In this document: piece by piece, positions 21,832 through 32,741 of the stretch
Numbering within the stretch: the first letter of the stretch is position 1
Layout: every line of letters begins with the position of its first letter
The notes under the pieces: generated by a model
The model's input: the letters and a program-made list of their open reading frames with translations, nothing else
Databases searched by the model: none
What the model was told of the DNA's origin: nothing
Made by a program: the position numbers and the translations under genes
From: Anaspis maculata
Taxonomy: Eukaryota > Arthropoda > Insecta > Coleoptera > Scraptiidae
NCBI GenBank assembly: GCA_949128115.1
Contig: OX421966.1
Location: 51,519,416-51,583,415, forward strand
Length of the DNA stretch: 64,000 nucleotides
Reading direction: 5' to 3'

Positions 21832-22069
21832 CACACGCCGCCCCCAAAGTAAGAGATAAATGAAAAACATAAACCCGAAGACAAAGCAATCTTAGTCTTT
21901 CGCTATATGGATAGCTGACTAAAAATGGGAAAGGACAGGCTACTTTTGATATGGCGCCGCCTCCAGCTTCCGCCCCCATAAGAAAAAGAGTTCAACTTTC
22001 AACAATTTCCACTAATTCAGATGTTAATGCTACCTCAAAAATTTAGAAACTCCCAACTCAAACTCGGCG
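21832..22069. repeat. Direct copy of the 19922-20155 repeat
   Basis: The strings CACGCCGCCCCCAAAG, AAACATAAACCCGAAGACAA, AGCTGACTAAAAATGGGAAA and ATTTAGAAACTCCCAACTC follow in the same order and orientation as at 19922-20155. Identity is perhaps 75-80%. With the other copy it brackets the 20192-21787 palindrome. Confidence 0.65.
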
Positions 22070-22455
22070 AATTTGTGGGCGGAAGCTATTTCAAGTTACA
22101 TAGCCGAAATGTGGCAAAAGGGCATTGAACACTATGAAAAGCTCTTTCACGCTGATTGGTGCAAACACAATAAGCAATTTCAGTACACAAGACATTTCAC
22201 CGATAATTGTTGTATCTTCGACTAATGGTAAATTGTGGAAAAGGTTTCTGAAGGCAGCACCACATGGAACTTTCTTCAATTCTGCTCAATCTCTTGGTCG
22301 TTGATCAGCTTCAACTGAACCAGACTTGAGTCACTGGGGACTCCCACACTACCAGGCAACAATGGCTGCCTGGCGCCTATAAAAGATTTTTTCCACTACT
22401 AGCCGTGATTGCATCATTATTAACCTCTCCCTGAATTAGGATGGCGATTTTCTAG
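22070..22455. other. No gene seen
   Basis: Short frame at 22091-22279 (minus, 62 codons) without a domain. Sequence is mixed and I see no internal repeat apart from a 10-bp GCTGCCTGGC-like string near 22353-22375. Confidence 0.4.
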
Positions 22456-22600
22456 TAGTAAAAAAAATACTATATAAACCACGGTTGAGAAAATTATTAT
22501 AGCTTCAGCGCCTTATATCCCTCAGCTGCGCTTCGGGATCTAAACTGGCGCTTCAGCTATAATAATACTTTCTCAACCTTGGTATATAATATACTATTTA
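22456..22600. repeat. Hairpin MITE-like repeat
   Basis: A 145-bp inverted repeat. The left string AATACTATATAAACCACGGT continuing TGAGAAAATTATTATAGCTT is mirrored on the right by AGCTATAATAATACTTTCTC and AACCTTGGTATATAATATAC. The inner parts GCTTCAGCGCC and GGCGCTTCAGC also pair. Loop near 22520-22545. No coding capacity. Confidence 0.7.
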
Positions 22601-23164
22601 CCCCCTCCCGAAAAAAAGATCTTAGTCACTGGACATGACTATACTGTATGCATCTATGCTTCGTTACCATAACATAACCACAAGAATCAAGACAGTAAAA
22701 CCAAAACACACGTAAAGTAACATTCTTCTGCAGCACTTTTTCCAAGGGACTACTTCGTCTGTAATTAACTTCAACTGACCACACCTCACTCACTGACAAA
22801 TCCATCGTTCCAATAACTGAAAAGTGGAAGGAGGTTTTGTGCTGCGAAAGTAATCTGTTGAGATAATACGGTTATATTTAAACTAATTGGCATTTCTGAT
22901 TTGCTAGGTAGACAGGGTTGGGCCAAAGTATGAAATAATGGAAATCGTTTTTGCCATATCAAACATGCAAAAAACGCTCGGGCAGGTAAAGTTCAGTTTT
23001 CCAAAGGACTGTGGTGACATTTTTTTAATTTTTCACTCTTCGCTTCTATGTAATGATGTGACTGTCACTTCTTTCAACGGCATCCTCCAACTTTTTTTAG
23101 AAAAAGTGGATAGAATATCAAATTCTGATTACAAAAATATGCTTATTCATGCTGTTCGGACTGA
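22601..23164. other. No gene seen
   Basis: A 76-codon plus-strand frame (22938-23168) runs up to the palindrome edge and carries no recognisable domain. No repeat was noticed beyond short A/T runs. Confidence 0.4.
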
Positions 23165-24899
23165 TTAATAGTGGACGTGGTTCAACCGAAATAGGGAATA
23201 TAAGTTGCAAATGATGATAAAGGCAAACCACTTGGCAGAGTTACAACTGAGACCTAAATAAACGATTTGACCCGCAGTGCTTTTCTTTTCGTCCCTTAGG
23301 ATTTGAATAGCGCCCCTTTTTCAAAATGGTGGATATTATCTAGAGGCAGAAGGTATCGAATAGCCTGATGATGTCCAGCTTAGAAGAAATATATGGGGCT
23401 ATGTCTCAATCGAATTCTGGGACATCAAACACTAATTAAAAAAATGGTGGAACATTGCCATCTACCGCAAGCAAATTTGGTGGAGGCGCCAAAAGGAATT
23501 TAGTACTGTCGTAAGAAGATTGCTGTAACATTTTTATTTTTCAACGTATTTCAACACAAAACATTTCATTTTGTGAAAAAGTGAATTCTTCTTGTTGTTA
23601 CCTCATACCTTCCCTTCCATTGAAAAAAAACGTCGAGGAATGTTGAAAAAAAAATTGAAAAAAAAAGAAGAAAAAAAAAAGGTTCTCAACATTTTTTTAT
23701 TTTTATGCGATTTGCCCTATTAGTAGACTCTGATGTGCCCTTTCTAAATTTGCACTTTTCCGAATTATATCTTTGCAGTACGCGCTGCCATATTGAAAAA
23801 ATGATGAAAGAAGAAGTTTTTGACAATATCTAAATTTTGGCCTTTGTGACATCGAAATGTTTTCAAACATATGAAAGCACATTCAATCCTCCGCAGTTTG
23901 ACATCTGAACCAGCTCTGTGCGACCTACGGTTCTTCAGCTAGACCTTCTGGAAGTATCAATTTTCGGTTCCAAAAGAATTAAAAATCACCTCTTGGGGCT
24001 GTGCCAGGTCCACCAATGCTCATGATTTGAGATAAATGACGACGCGTTATTGATGGGTAGCTTGATTAAGACATGGTGGTGATCCAGTGGTGAATTCCGG
24101 TAGGCGCGGTCCCTATTTAACACCAAAAATTGATATTTCCGGAAGCTCTAGCTCAAGAGCCCTGAGTCGCTCAGAGATGGTTCAGGTGTCAAAACGTGGA
24201 GAATTTAATGTTCTTTCATGCGTATATACACATTTCAATCTCGCATGGACTTGAATTTAGATATTGTCAAAAACTTCTTTTCAGATATCATTTTTCCAAC
24301 ATGCCGGTGCGCACTGCAAAGATATAAATCAGAAAAGTGCAAATTTAGTAAGGGCACATTAAAATCCACAAATAAGGCAATTTTCATGGAAATAAAAATA
24401 AAAAAAATTGTTTTCAAATTATTTTTCATTTTGTTCTTCAACATTTCTCAATGTCTTTTGTTATGGAAGGTAAAAAATAACAAGAAAAATTTACTTTTCT
24501 ACAAAATGAGATACCTTGTGTTGAAATCGGTTGAAAAATAAAAATGTTATAGCAATTTTCTTATGACCGTACTAAATTCATTTTGGCGCCTCCACCAAAT
24601 TTGCCTGCGACAGATGTCAATGTTCCATCATTTTTTTGAAAATTGTTTGATGTCCCAGAAACCGATCAAGACATAGCTCCATATATTTTAAGGAAGCTGG
24701 ACATCACCAGGCTATTCGATACCTTCTGCCCTTAGATAAAATCCGCCATTTTGAAAATGAGGCGCCATCCAAATCCTAAGGGACGAAAATGAAAGCACTG
24801 CGGGTCAAATCGTTTATTTAAGTTTTAGTTACGATCCTGCAAAGTGGTTTGCCTTTATCATCATTTGAAACTTGTTTTTTCCTACCACGTCCACTATAA
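23165..24899. mobile_element. 1.7-kb diverged palindrome (foldback)
   Basis: Arms of about 810 bp run inward from TAGTGGACGTGG (23169) and CCACGTCCACTA (24885-24896) to a loop of about 130 bp near 23980-24110. Paired landmarks are AAACGATTTGACCCGCAGTGC with its complement at 24797-24817, GAAGGTATCGAATAGCCTG with 24711-24729, and TTTGCACTTTTC with GAAAAGTGCAAA. The arms differ at roughly a fifth of positions, so this is older than the 20192-21787 palindrome. The 107-codon frame at 24218-24541 is an arm shadow. A second copy of the right arm exists at 27582-28110. Confidence 0.85.
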
Positions 24900-24937
24900 T
24901 GGCGCTAATGATTTCTGAAATAATGATCTTGGAAATT
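24372..24937. repeat. Left copy of the 566-bp direct duplication flanking the LINE
   Basis: Matches 27582-28147 at a constant offset of 3210. I saw one difference (A at 24841 against G at 28051). It starts ATAAGGCAATTTTCATGG and ends TGATCTTGGAAATT. It comprises most of the right arm of the preceding palindrome plus 38 bp beyond it, and abuts the LINE's TTGAA tail exactly. Confidence 0.9.
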
Positions 24938-27581
24938 CAATTCAATTCAATTCAATTCAATTTTATTGTTTCCAGAAAAAATACAATTTTTCACAACAAG
25001 AAGTTGTTTGATGTTTGAAAAAAAACTACAAAACGGTACTGAATAAGTATGCACAGTATGATACAGTAGGTAATAAACAACTAAATAACTATGTCTGTAA
25101 AACACCTGCGGAAGAAACATAAGAAACAAATATACAGGGTGAAGAGCAAAAATAAAATATAAAAGTGAAAATGAAAGTAATACGAAAGTGAGACGCCCGT
25201 CTGTTCGTGATCACTCATTTAAAGCGAATGATCTCAGCGCCAACATAGACGTAATGTACCTGAAAATAATCCTGCTGTGTGACTCCGAAATCCCGTTGAC
25301 AAAACCAGCAAAGCTTCTCACGTTCCCAGTCTGTGTAAGTAAAGCGGGCCTAATAAAGCGATAGAAAGGGCACTCGAAAAGCAGGTGATGTAAGCTCTCA
25401 GGACTCCGGAGGTTGCAGATTGAGCAGTTCTCATCAGTGTCAATTGTAAAAGATGATCCTTTGTGGTAGAACTTAATGATTTTGTTTGTTCCTGTAATTT
25501 TTAGTTGGGATATTATTCTGACTATGCAGATAGGTAACTTCATTTTGAGATAAGATGCAGGGTCAGGAGTAACCGTGAAATATCGGTAAAATCTCGTGAA
25601 TTCAGAGTTGCTCAACCTGTTCAAATCTTCACCGTACAGTTTGTCTTTGAATTTCAGCAGAATTGCCTCAGTGTAAGAACCTATGTTTGCAATGTTCCTC
25701 AAGCTACACAAATCTGAGTACCCCAGGTCTGAAAGTATGTGCTTTAGTTGAGTAAACCAGTTAAGCTTGGCAGTGTTGTTTGGAAATGATTCGTCAAGTT
25801 TAATTAATCGAAGAAGACACATCTTTGGATAGCGATCACATGGCAAATGGAGGATTCTTTCCAAGAATTTGAGGGAATGCTTCAACACTATGAGACACAA
25901 CTTAGTGCTCCCGGTTTCAAGGCGGAGTAAATAGTTCGGCGTGTTTCGTGGCAATAGCAGGAGACGCTTGAAAAAGTTCAACTGTATTCGTTCCAGCACA
26001 TCAAAGTAACGCAGCCCCCATACTGGTATACAGTGTGTTATTGAGTTTATGACCGTCGCGTTGTATAGAGTCATGCGGGACTCCCAGGAACTTAACCTTG
26101 ACTTGGCCATGAGATTCAGTGTCGCCCCAATCGCGATATTTGCCCGCCCGACGGTCCCGACTGAATGCTGCAGAAAAAAAGAAGAAGACGCGAATGTTAC
26201 ACCCAAATACCGATAATTGCTCACAGTTTCAAGTGGTTGGCCGTTGTATATGAAAGATTCCTCACTACGACCCGCATAGCCCCCCCTTTTAAAGCTCATG
26301 ATCTTTGTTTTGTTGATATTTGCCTCCAATTTGTTCTCATTGAGGTAAGCGTGCAACACGCGGAGCTTCCCGTTCAAATCCCCAACGGAATCACCGAGTA
26401 TCACCAGGTCATCGGCAAAAAGTAACATGAGTAAGTCGTTCACCCCATCAATATCAATTCCAACGGCACCCCGCAATCGAAAATAGTGTTCAACTTCGGC
26501 AAGGAAGAGAGAAAAAAGCAACGGGCTAAGAGACTCGCCCTGGAGGACTCCCGCGGTAACATCGAACTTTGACGTGTAACCATTGTCAATCTTTATTTGA
26601 ACGGTTGATGTTTCATACAATTTTTTTATTATGCGAATCATTTTTGAACTAACTCCCAGATGGAACAGTCTTTGCCAGAGAATAGAGTGGTCTATAGAAT
26701 CGAAAGCTCGCGTTAAATCTACGAAAGCAGCGTATACTTTGCGTTTTTTGAGGCGGATGTTTATTTGTATAGCGCAGGCGAGTGTAAAAACATTATCGAT
26801 GCATCCGCGCCCCCTTCGAAAGCCGGATTGCGATTCTGGTATCACATCGTTCTCGTCGCACCACAAAGTTAAGCGTTCTAGTAAGATTTGGGTGAATACC
26901 TTCAATAGACAATTTACAAGAGCAATGCCTCGGTAATTCTTTGGATCATTTATTGCGCCTTTCTTGTAAAGCATTACAAGTATTACTTCAGACCAGCCTG
27001 ATGGGCAAATCTCAGATTCCAGAATTCCATTAAATAGGCAAACAATGTAGAGCAACCAGTTCTGAGGAAGACACTTCAAAAACTCATATGAGATCCCATC
27101 CTTTCCCGCTGCCTTGCCATTTTTACACTTACTTAGGCTAGTTGTTAGTTCGTTCAGTGTAACTGGTGAGTCCAAAAAAGGATGTCTAACATCTGTAAAG
27201 ATAGTGTTATCCATTATACGGGGCGGAAAAACAGTGGTATAGAACTCCTCCCAGACATAAAGTGGAAGTGAGCGGCGAGGTGTTTGGTTACGAAATCTTT
27301 TTATTGCCTTCCAGAAGTCTGCCTGGGTCCTGGAAAGGCTCAACGTGTCTAATATCAATAAATCGTGTGCATTTTTCTTTTGTCTTATTAACCGCTTGTA
27401 ACTTTGTTTAGCTTTAAGGTAGGTATCCCTAAAACAAGGGGCAAAATTATTTTTCTTGCAGGAGATAAGCGAAGCCCTCAACATCTTTTTATGTGTAACG
27501 CATTCGAAATCGTACCACGGCTTGTTTGTGTTTATTGTATAAGGAAATGTTATTCTTTTTGTCATACCTAGAAGTTTGGCG
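24938..27581 (-). mobile_element. 5'-truncated non-LTR retrotransposon (LINE)
   Basis: 2644-bp insertion on the minus strand. Its 3' end carries AATAAAA followed by tandem TTGAA units (24938-24965), a typical short-repeat LINE tail. Its 5' end lies inside ORF2, which is open right up to the junction (27580), so the element is 5'-truncated as often happens during target-primed reverse transcription. It is bracketed by 566-bp direct duplications instead of the usual short ones. The apurinic endonuclease and ORF1 are absent. Clade is not assigned. Confidence 0.9.
25211..27580 (-). CDS. LINE ORF2 C-terminal part: reverse transcriptase and zinc knuckle (5'-partial)
   Basis: Open for 789 codons from the truncation point; the first ATG is at 27565 (784 codons). 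The RT domain covers about residues 140-420: KAAGKDGIS (151-159), YKKGAINDPKNYRGIAL (200-216), AFVDLTRAFDSIDHSIL (280-296), GVLQGESLSPLLFSLF (339-354) and the catalytic FADD (383-386). A cysteine-histidine motif with C714, C717, H726/H727 and C732 lies near the C terminus, as in many insect LINEs, and probably binds nucleic acid. No stops or frameshifts occur, so the copy is young. It would not be functional alone because the endonuclease is missing and the promoter was lost with the 5' end. Confidence 0.9.
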   Translation of the reverse strand, partial: AKLLGMTKRITFPYTINTNKPWYDFECVTHKKMLRASLISCKKNNFAPCFRDTYLKAKQSYKRLIRQKKNAHDLLILDTLSLSRTQADFWKAIKRFRNQTPRRSLPLYVWEEFYTTVFPPRIMDNTIFTDVRHPFLDSPVTLNELTTSLSKCKNGKAAGKDGISYEFLKCLPQNWLLYIVCLFNGILESEICPSGWSEVILVMLYKKGAINDPKNYRGIALVNCLLKVFTQILLERLTLWCDENDVIPESQSGFRRGRGCIDNVFTLACAIQINIRLKKRKVYAAFVDLTRAFDSIDHSILWQRLFHLGVSSKMIRIIKKLYETSTVQIKIDNGYTSKFDVTAGVLQGESLSPLLFSLFLAEVEHYFRLRGAVGIDIDGVNDLLMLLFADDLVILGDSVGDLNGKLRVLHAYLNENKLEANINKTKIMSFKRGGYAGRSEESFIYNGQPLETVSNYRYLGVTFASSSFFLQHSVGTVGRANIAIGATLNLMAKSRLSSWESRMTLYNATVINSITHCIPVWGLRYFDVLERIQLNFFKRLLLLPRNTPNYLLRLETGSTKLCLIVLKHSLKFLERILHLPCDRYPKMCLLRLIKLDESFPNNTAKLNWFTQLKHILSDLGYSDLCSLRNIANIGSYTEAILLKFKDKLYGEDLNRLSNSEFTRFYRYFTVTPDPASYLKMKLPICIVRIISQLKITGTNKIIKFYHKGSSFTIDTDENCSICNLRSPESLHHLLFECPFYRFIRPALLTQTGNVRSFAGFVNGISESHSRIIFRYITSMLALRSFALNE

Positions 27582-28147
27582 ATAAGGCAATTTTCATGGA
27601 AATAAAAATAAAAAAAATTGTTTTCAAATTATTTTTCATTTTGTTCTTCAACATTTCTCAATGTCTTTTGTTATGGAAGGTAAAAAATAACAAGAAAAAT
27701 TTACTTTTCTACAAAATGAGATACCTTGTGTTGAAATCGGTTGAAAAATAAAAATGTTATAGCAATTTTCTTATGACCGTACTAAATTCATTTTGGCGCC
27801 TCCACCAAATTTGCCTGCGACAGATGTCAATGTTCCATCATTTTTTTGAAAATTGTTTGATGTCCCAGAAACCGATCAAGACATAGCTCCATATATTTTA
27901 AGGAAGCTGGACATCACCAGGCTATTCGATACCTTCTGCCCTTAGATAAAATCCGCCATTTTGAAAATGAGGCGCCATCCAAATCCTAAGGGACGAAAAT
28001 GAAAGCACTGCGGGTCAAATCGTTTATTTAAGTTTTAGTTACGATCCTGCGAAGTGGTTTGCCTTTATCATCATTTGAAACTTGTTTTTTCCTACCACGT
28101 CCACTATAATGGCGCTAATGATTTCTGAAATAATGATCTTGGAAATT
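27582..28147. repeat. Right copy of the 566-bp direct duplication flanking the LINE
   Basis: Near-identical to 24372-24937 (offset 3210) and directly abutting the truncated 5' end of the LINE. It reproduces most of the right arm of the 23165-24899 palindrome. The bases just outside the two copies differ (A at 24371 against G at 27581; C at 24938 against G at 28148), which fixes the repeat limits. Confidence 0.9.
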
Positions 28148-28834
28148 GAAATAATAGTATACAAGTTAAATTTCAAATTTCAAGAAAAAATTACAGTCAG
28201 CATTGGCTGGAGCGATACCACTTGGTTACCAGGCTTTTTGGTTCTTGTCAGTGCCAAGTGTGATTGAAAAGTTGGAAAATTTTCCCGGTTCTATTTTTTC
28301 AACATCAAGAATTATCACTTTAGTTAGTTATTTTAGTTATTATCATTACCAGTCCCAAGCAGCATGAATAGTAATATGCATACTTTTGAAACAAGGATTG
28401 AACAATCTATCTAACTCTGCAAAAAATCAGAGCGTGCCATTTGAGAAAAGTGACAGTCACGTCCTAAAAAACTAGGTATAGCTCGATGAGGCTCATGGTC
28501 AATAGCTACAAGACAAAGTGTTGCACGCCAATAGAAGGACAATAACGATGATTCAGACAGCTTGCTGCAGACATAAATCATTTCAGTGTACCAAGATGAA
28601 ATACTGATTATTCCTGCTGGTGTTCTTCTTACAACTTGAGCAAAGTGAATATCTTGCCGCGTCAGGTTGACACAAGCGGGAACTTGTACTTGACACCGGT
28701 CTGCGAGCAATCGGCATTCTTCCGACAGAAATTATGGACATGTTCGCACCACGACCTCAGGGGAATTTATTCTGCTTAAACTTTTTAAAGATTTTTTCAA
28801 CTGGGACAGTAGTTGATTATATTCATCCGCCCGT
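28148..28834. other. No gene seen
   Basis: Single-copy looking sequence after the LINE duplication. Minus frame 28411-28710 (99 codons) and plus frame 28734-28958 (74 codons) have no recognisable domain; the latter runs into the adjacent hairpin. Confidence 0.4.
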
Positions 28835-29027
28835 CCACAATGATGTTAATGTTAACGTAATGTTATCGGCAATGGTAATGTTAGCATTTCAAAGCAACGA
28901 GTCTCAATGGGTAATGCTTCCCATTGCCACTAACATGATTGTGAACGTCACCATTTGAAACTCATTGCTTTGAATGCTAACATTACCATTGCCAGATAAC
29001 ATTACGTTAACATTAACATCATTGTGG
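28835..29027. repeat. 193-bp hairpin repeat
   Basis: CCACAATGATGTTAATGTTA at the left is mirrored exactly by TAACATTAACATCATTGTGG at the right. Arms reach about 70 bp through GTTAGCATTTCAAAGCAA and TTGCTTTGAATGCTAAC. The middle is partly self-similar (GTAATGCTTCCCATTGCC). No target duplication or coding capacity seen. Probably a MITE. Confidence 0.8.
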
Positions 29028-29463
29028 ATGGCCTATAAAGGCGTCGATCTATGTGTCAATAGAATTGTATTTTATGAAAGACCCCATTGAACATACCGTG
29101 CAATACTGTCCACTTAGGGCCTACGCTCCTACGCCGATATCGGATTTCAACACGAGGATTTTTACAATAACACCGCAGCTGATGGGGTTTGTCAACCTTT
29201 AAAATATTTTTTCATCTATCAATTTTACCAGAATTTCACTTATGTGATTTGTATAGCCATAAGATCAATAAAATATATATTTAAACTATATTTAAGCATG
29301 TCGAATATAAAATCGAAGTGTCTCAGGATTTTTTGAGGAATTTTTTCTTACTCCTTATTTATATTGTCTGCCTGACGTGAAAATTAAGGTGGGTTTAGTC
29401 CATTTACAATTTCACAGGCGAGAGTAAACACTCATTGGTTTCAAAGTTATTTGATCATCAACC
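29028..29463. other. No gene seen
   Basis: AT-rich sequence without a credible frame or repeat. It ends at the TTA (29464-29466) that precedes the next MITE. Confidence 0.4.
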
Positions 29464-29466
29464 TTA

Positions 29467-29981
29467 TGGCGTTTTCGACTGGCTAGAACCGAGCCGGTTC
29501 CATTTCGACTGAGCATGCGCAGCTCATCAGAGCAACTTTTCGGCGTGTTCGGCTGGAAGTAGCATTGCTCCCGTGCTACTTTTGCTGTGTTCGACTGGGA
29601 ATATTCCTACGTCATTTGCACGGAACCAGCTCCGAATTTTAGAACTGTCTCGATAGTCAGTTCTACTGTCAATTTGATGTATCAGTGTCGATTTTGGTGC
29701 TAAAGATGAGTCGTGGTAATACCAAAAGGGATGAATTTGTGGCGGTGCATTCCTTTTCACAATTTTCTCATGAATTCCTATTCGAATCAAGCAGTGATGA
29801 AGGTATGAATGCTTTGAAATTAATGAGAGGGAGAGAGAAAAGAAACGGAATGGAGCCGTCTGTGATGGAGCCGAGCCGAGGAGGACAGAATGGAACGAAT
29901 GCAATTCGGTTCAAGAGCAGCTCGGTATGGAGCAAGTTCGGAACTGGAACGGTTCCAGATCAGTCCCAGTCGAAAACGCCA
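29467..29981 (+). mobile_element. Harbinger-like non-autonomous element, TTA target
   Basis: Ends TGGCGTTTTCGACTGG and CCAGTCGAAAACGCCA are perfect inverted repeats flanked by TTA (29464-29466 and 29982-29984), the target signature of PIF/Harbinger. Subterminal GAACCGAGCCGGTTCCA (left) and GGAACTGGAACGGTTCCAG (right) add to the symmetry. A plus-strand frame from ATG at 29706 starts MSRGNTKRDEFVAVHSFSQF and runs into SSSDE, resembling the acidic N terminus of the Harbinger remnant at 18295. It may therefore be a deletion derivative retaining the gene start. Confidence 0.75.
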
Positions 29982-29984
29982 TTA

Positions 29985-32460
29985 GTTTTTCTTCATCAGC
30001 GCCATCACTGGTCTGCTGGATGTTACTTTGACCACCACTGATTATAAGGGTTTACTGTTAAAAAATGTGTTGAAAAACAGTTTCTTCCTTGTTCCTGTAA
30101 ACTTTTTGCGAATAAACTGAGCGATTTTACGTCAGGCCGATAATGTACACAGAACTTCTTCATCCATGCCAAACTTGCAAATTTTCCAAAAATGTGTCAT
30201 AGTCCCCCTTCTTCTGCTTTGTCCGATTGTCCCTTCAAATATTGCCCCACGCCCTTGCGTGAACAATTCCAAAGCACGCGAAATTGCACCGTCACATGGC
30301 GGACTACCATCGTAGCCCTTTACCTACTTTGTCAGGTATTCAAGTCAGTCAGTGGGTGATGACTTCACCCAACTGACCAGACCTCATCCACTAACATGTT
30401 GTTTCGGTTAATAAATGTCACCCCCCAAAAGCAAATAAACATTCCAAAATGCCTAAGCCTCTCTATACCGTCGTTTTGACGAAAATAGAGGGAAGCTCTA
30501 AATATGCTGCTCGAAAAAGAACATACCGTTGATTAAAATTAATTAGCGGTCTGTACGACACTGGCGACATAGGTACTAAATAAAAACGGAAATCGGAATA
30601 AAGATAGGGAGAGGTGAGCCAATAGAAAAGCTGAAGGTACGACGAGCTGTGCTGTGGACGATAACTAGCTACTTTGAATAAATTATGCAGTTGGAAGACC
30701 AAAAAAAGTTTTCAAAAACTTTGAGGCTTGAATCTGGCTATATGCATATTGATGTGATCAGTAATAATGCCATATGGCCTGTGCTCGTAATAGTTACACA
30801 CCAAAGTTATAACATCTCCATCTTGCAACAAGACAGTGCCAGTCAAGTTTGGACAATGTTTACCGAGAGCAAACTCTCGAAAGTGCTAATGTAAACCAGA
30901 TGTTCCCAGCCTTTCAGGTGCGGTCTCGCCGAGCCGATGCAGGACGACTTCAGTTCTTTTATCGGGATTTTTTGAAAACTACATATCAGGAACATTTTTC
31001 CAGGATTGAAAAGGATCGTAACTGCCGCTGTGCACTGGGGGATTGCAGTAAAAATGCACCACTCATCGTTGTCGTCGTCGTCGTCGTCCGAGGCTGAGAG
31101 TGCAGATCAGGCCATCAGACGCAAGAACTGGCAGAACTAGTCTTACCAGACTCGGGGCCTCGTTTCATGGTGTGCCTCGTGCCTCCCCTCTGAGCCCCAT
31201 GGTAGTCTCGCTGGAGGGCGATGGCGGGGGAGTCATCAGCTGAGAGTTCGTGCGAGTAAATCAGTGCGCTCGAGAGGCGCACCTCAAGACGATTTTTTCT
31301 TCAAAACCCGAAGCAAGTTTTTCGTCTCTGAAAGTCTCATTGAAACTGGAAGTTGAAAGAAAATAGTAAAATAAATACGTAGCAACAGAGCAAACATGTG
31401 GTACTAGGATAATATTGTGATATCTATATACCCATCACCAGCTGATGGGTTCCAAGACTTACCAAGCCGCATGGGCCACACAACGAATATGGGTCATCGC
31501 ATGTAATTAATTATTGTTAATTAAACTTGAAGAAAAAATTATGAAACGTGGAAAGGTGTTTCGTACACAAACGCATATGCGATATTATCCGGTGTTTATA
31601 TGGTAATTTATGCCCCGTTGTTCCATCATTCCGCCAGTTCCGTAATTACGGGAGAGGCCCATATGATGGGCACAAATAATAAGGGGCGAGCAGGGGAATT
31701 TTTAATTCTGAATTTTAAATGCCATCAGCTGGCCTGTATGCCTTCATGCGACCAGGTGATGTGGCCACCTTTTTGACAGTTGTGGCCCTGTACCTACATT
31801 TTATTCTTCAGGTACCCATATATTATTCTTTATCTCTATTCGAACATCTGCATCGCGCGCGATCGGCCAGCTCTCTGTAAGTGCAGGACATTTGAAATGA
31901 CTCAGAGGCGATATTTTTTTATTGTTTTATGAATGATAGCTAATGGAAATTGTTTTTTAATTTAATGTCGGTTATGTGATCTGGCCGGCCGGGGCCGTGG
32001 GCGAAGGAACAAAACAACATATCGCGCGATTACGTAACGCTGCCGAACGAACGTTTTTAATTATGAAGAGCGCGTTGGAAAAGATTTTTTGCTTTGATTT
32101 TTTCTGGCGGTACGCTTGAGAGGAAGCCCAAAATCGCGCTTGGCTTATGTAATTCTGATCGCGAAAAAAAACGAACACTTGTTCACGGTTCGCAGAAGAA
32201 TGCTGGAGGAAAATTTCGGTTTTTTCTCTCGTTTTTTCCTCGTCACTGCCTATATAGGTATAGTATAGTCTACGTAAAAAAAGGCTGGAGAAAAGTGATA
32301 CCTACATATTGTTTTTCGATTGATGTCATATGAGCACCTTACGCATACACTAGTACCCATCAGTGGCGTACCTAGCGTATTTGGCACCCGGGGCGGACTG
32401 TGATTGAACCCCTCAAACCCGATTGAAATATATCTGTTACACAAGTTATTTTCGTGCTCT
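29985..32460. other. Interval without recognised genes
   Basis: About 2.5 kb with no supported gene. There is a (GTC)n microsatellite near 31069-31088 and a run of moderately G+C-rich sequence at 31080-31300. Short frames (30463-30702 minus, 30685-30894 plus, 30849-31097 plus, 31972-32178 minus) have no domain. The part 31400-32300 has long AT-rich unique stretches like an intron or intergenic spacer of a host gene, but no exon is identifiable. Confidence 0.45.
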
Positions 32461-32741
32461 ACGATAAAAACAAAAATTTTTGAGGGTGGCAGGCATTCTC
32501 GGATTTCACCCGGGAGGGTTGAGGGGGGGGGTTTTGGGGCCCTCTGGGTGATTCACTTGCGTTTTTCATGAGAGAAGCCAAATCCATTTTTTTTTCAATT
32601 CTGTGATTTATTTCGAGATTTTTGGGATGTTTATTCGCCGCCCATTTCCAACCTTGGGGGGCCTTGGGGGGACTATTTAGGGTTGTTCCCACGATTTTCA
32701 TTTTCTGTTAAATTAATACGTATATTGACGTGCTTGATATC

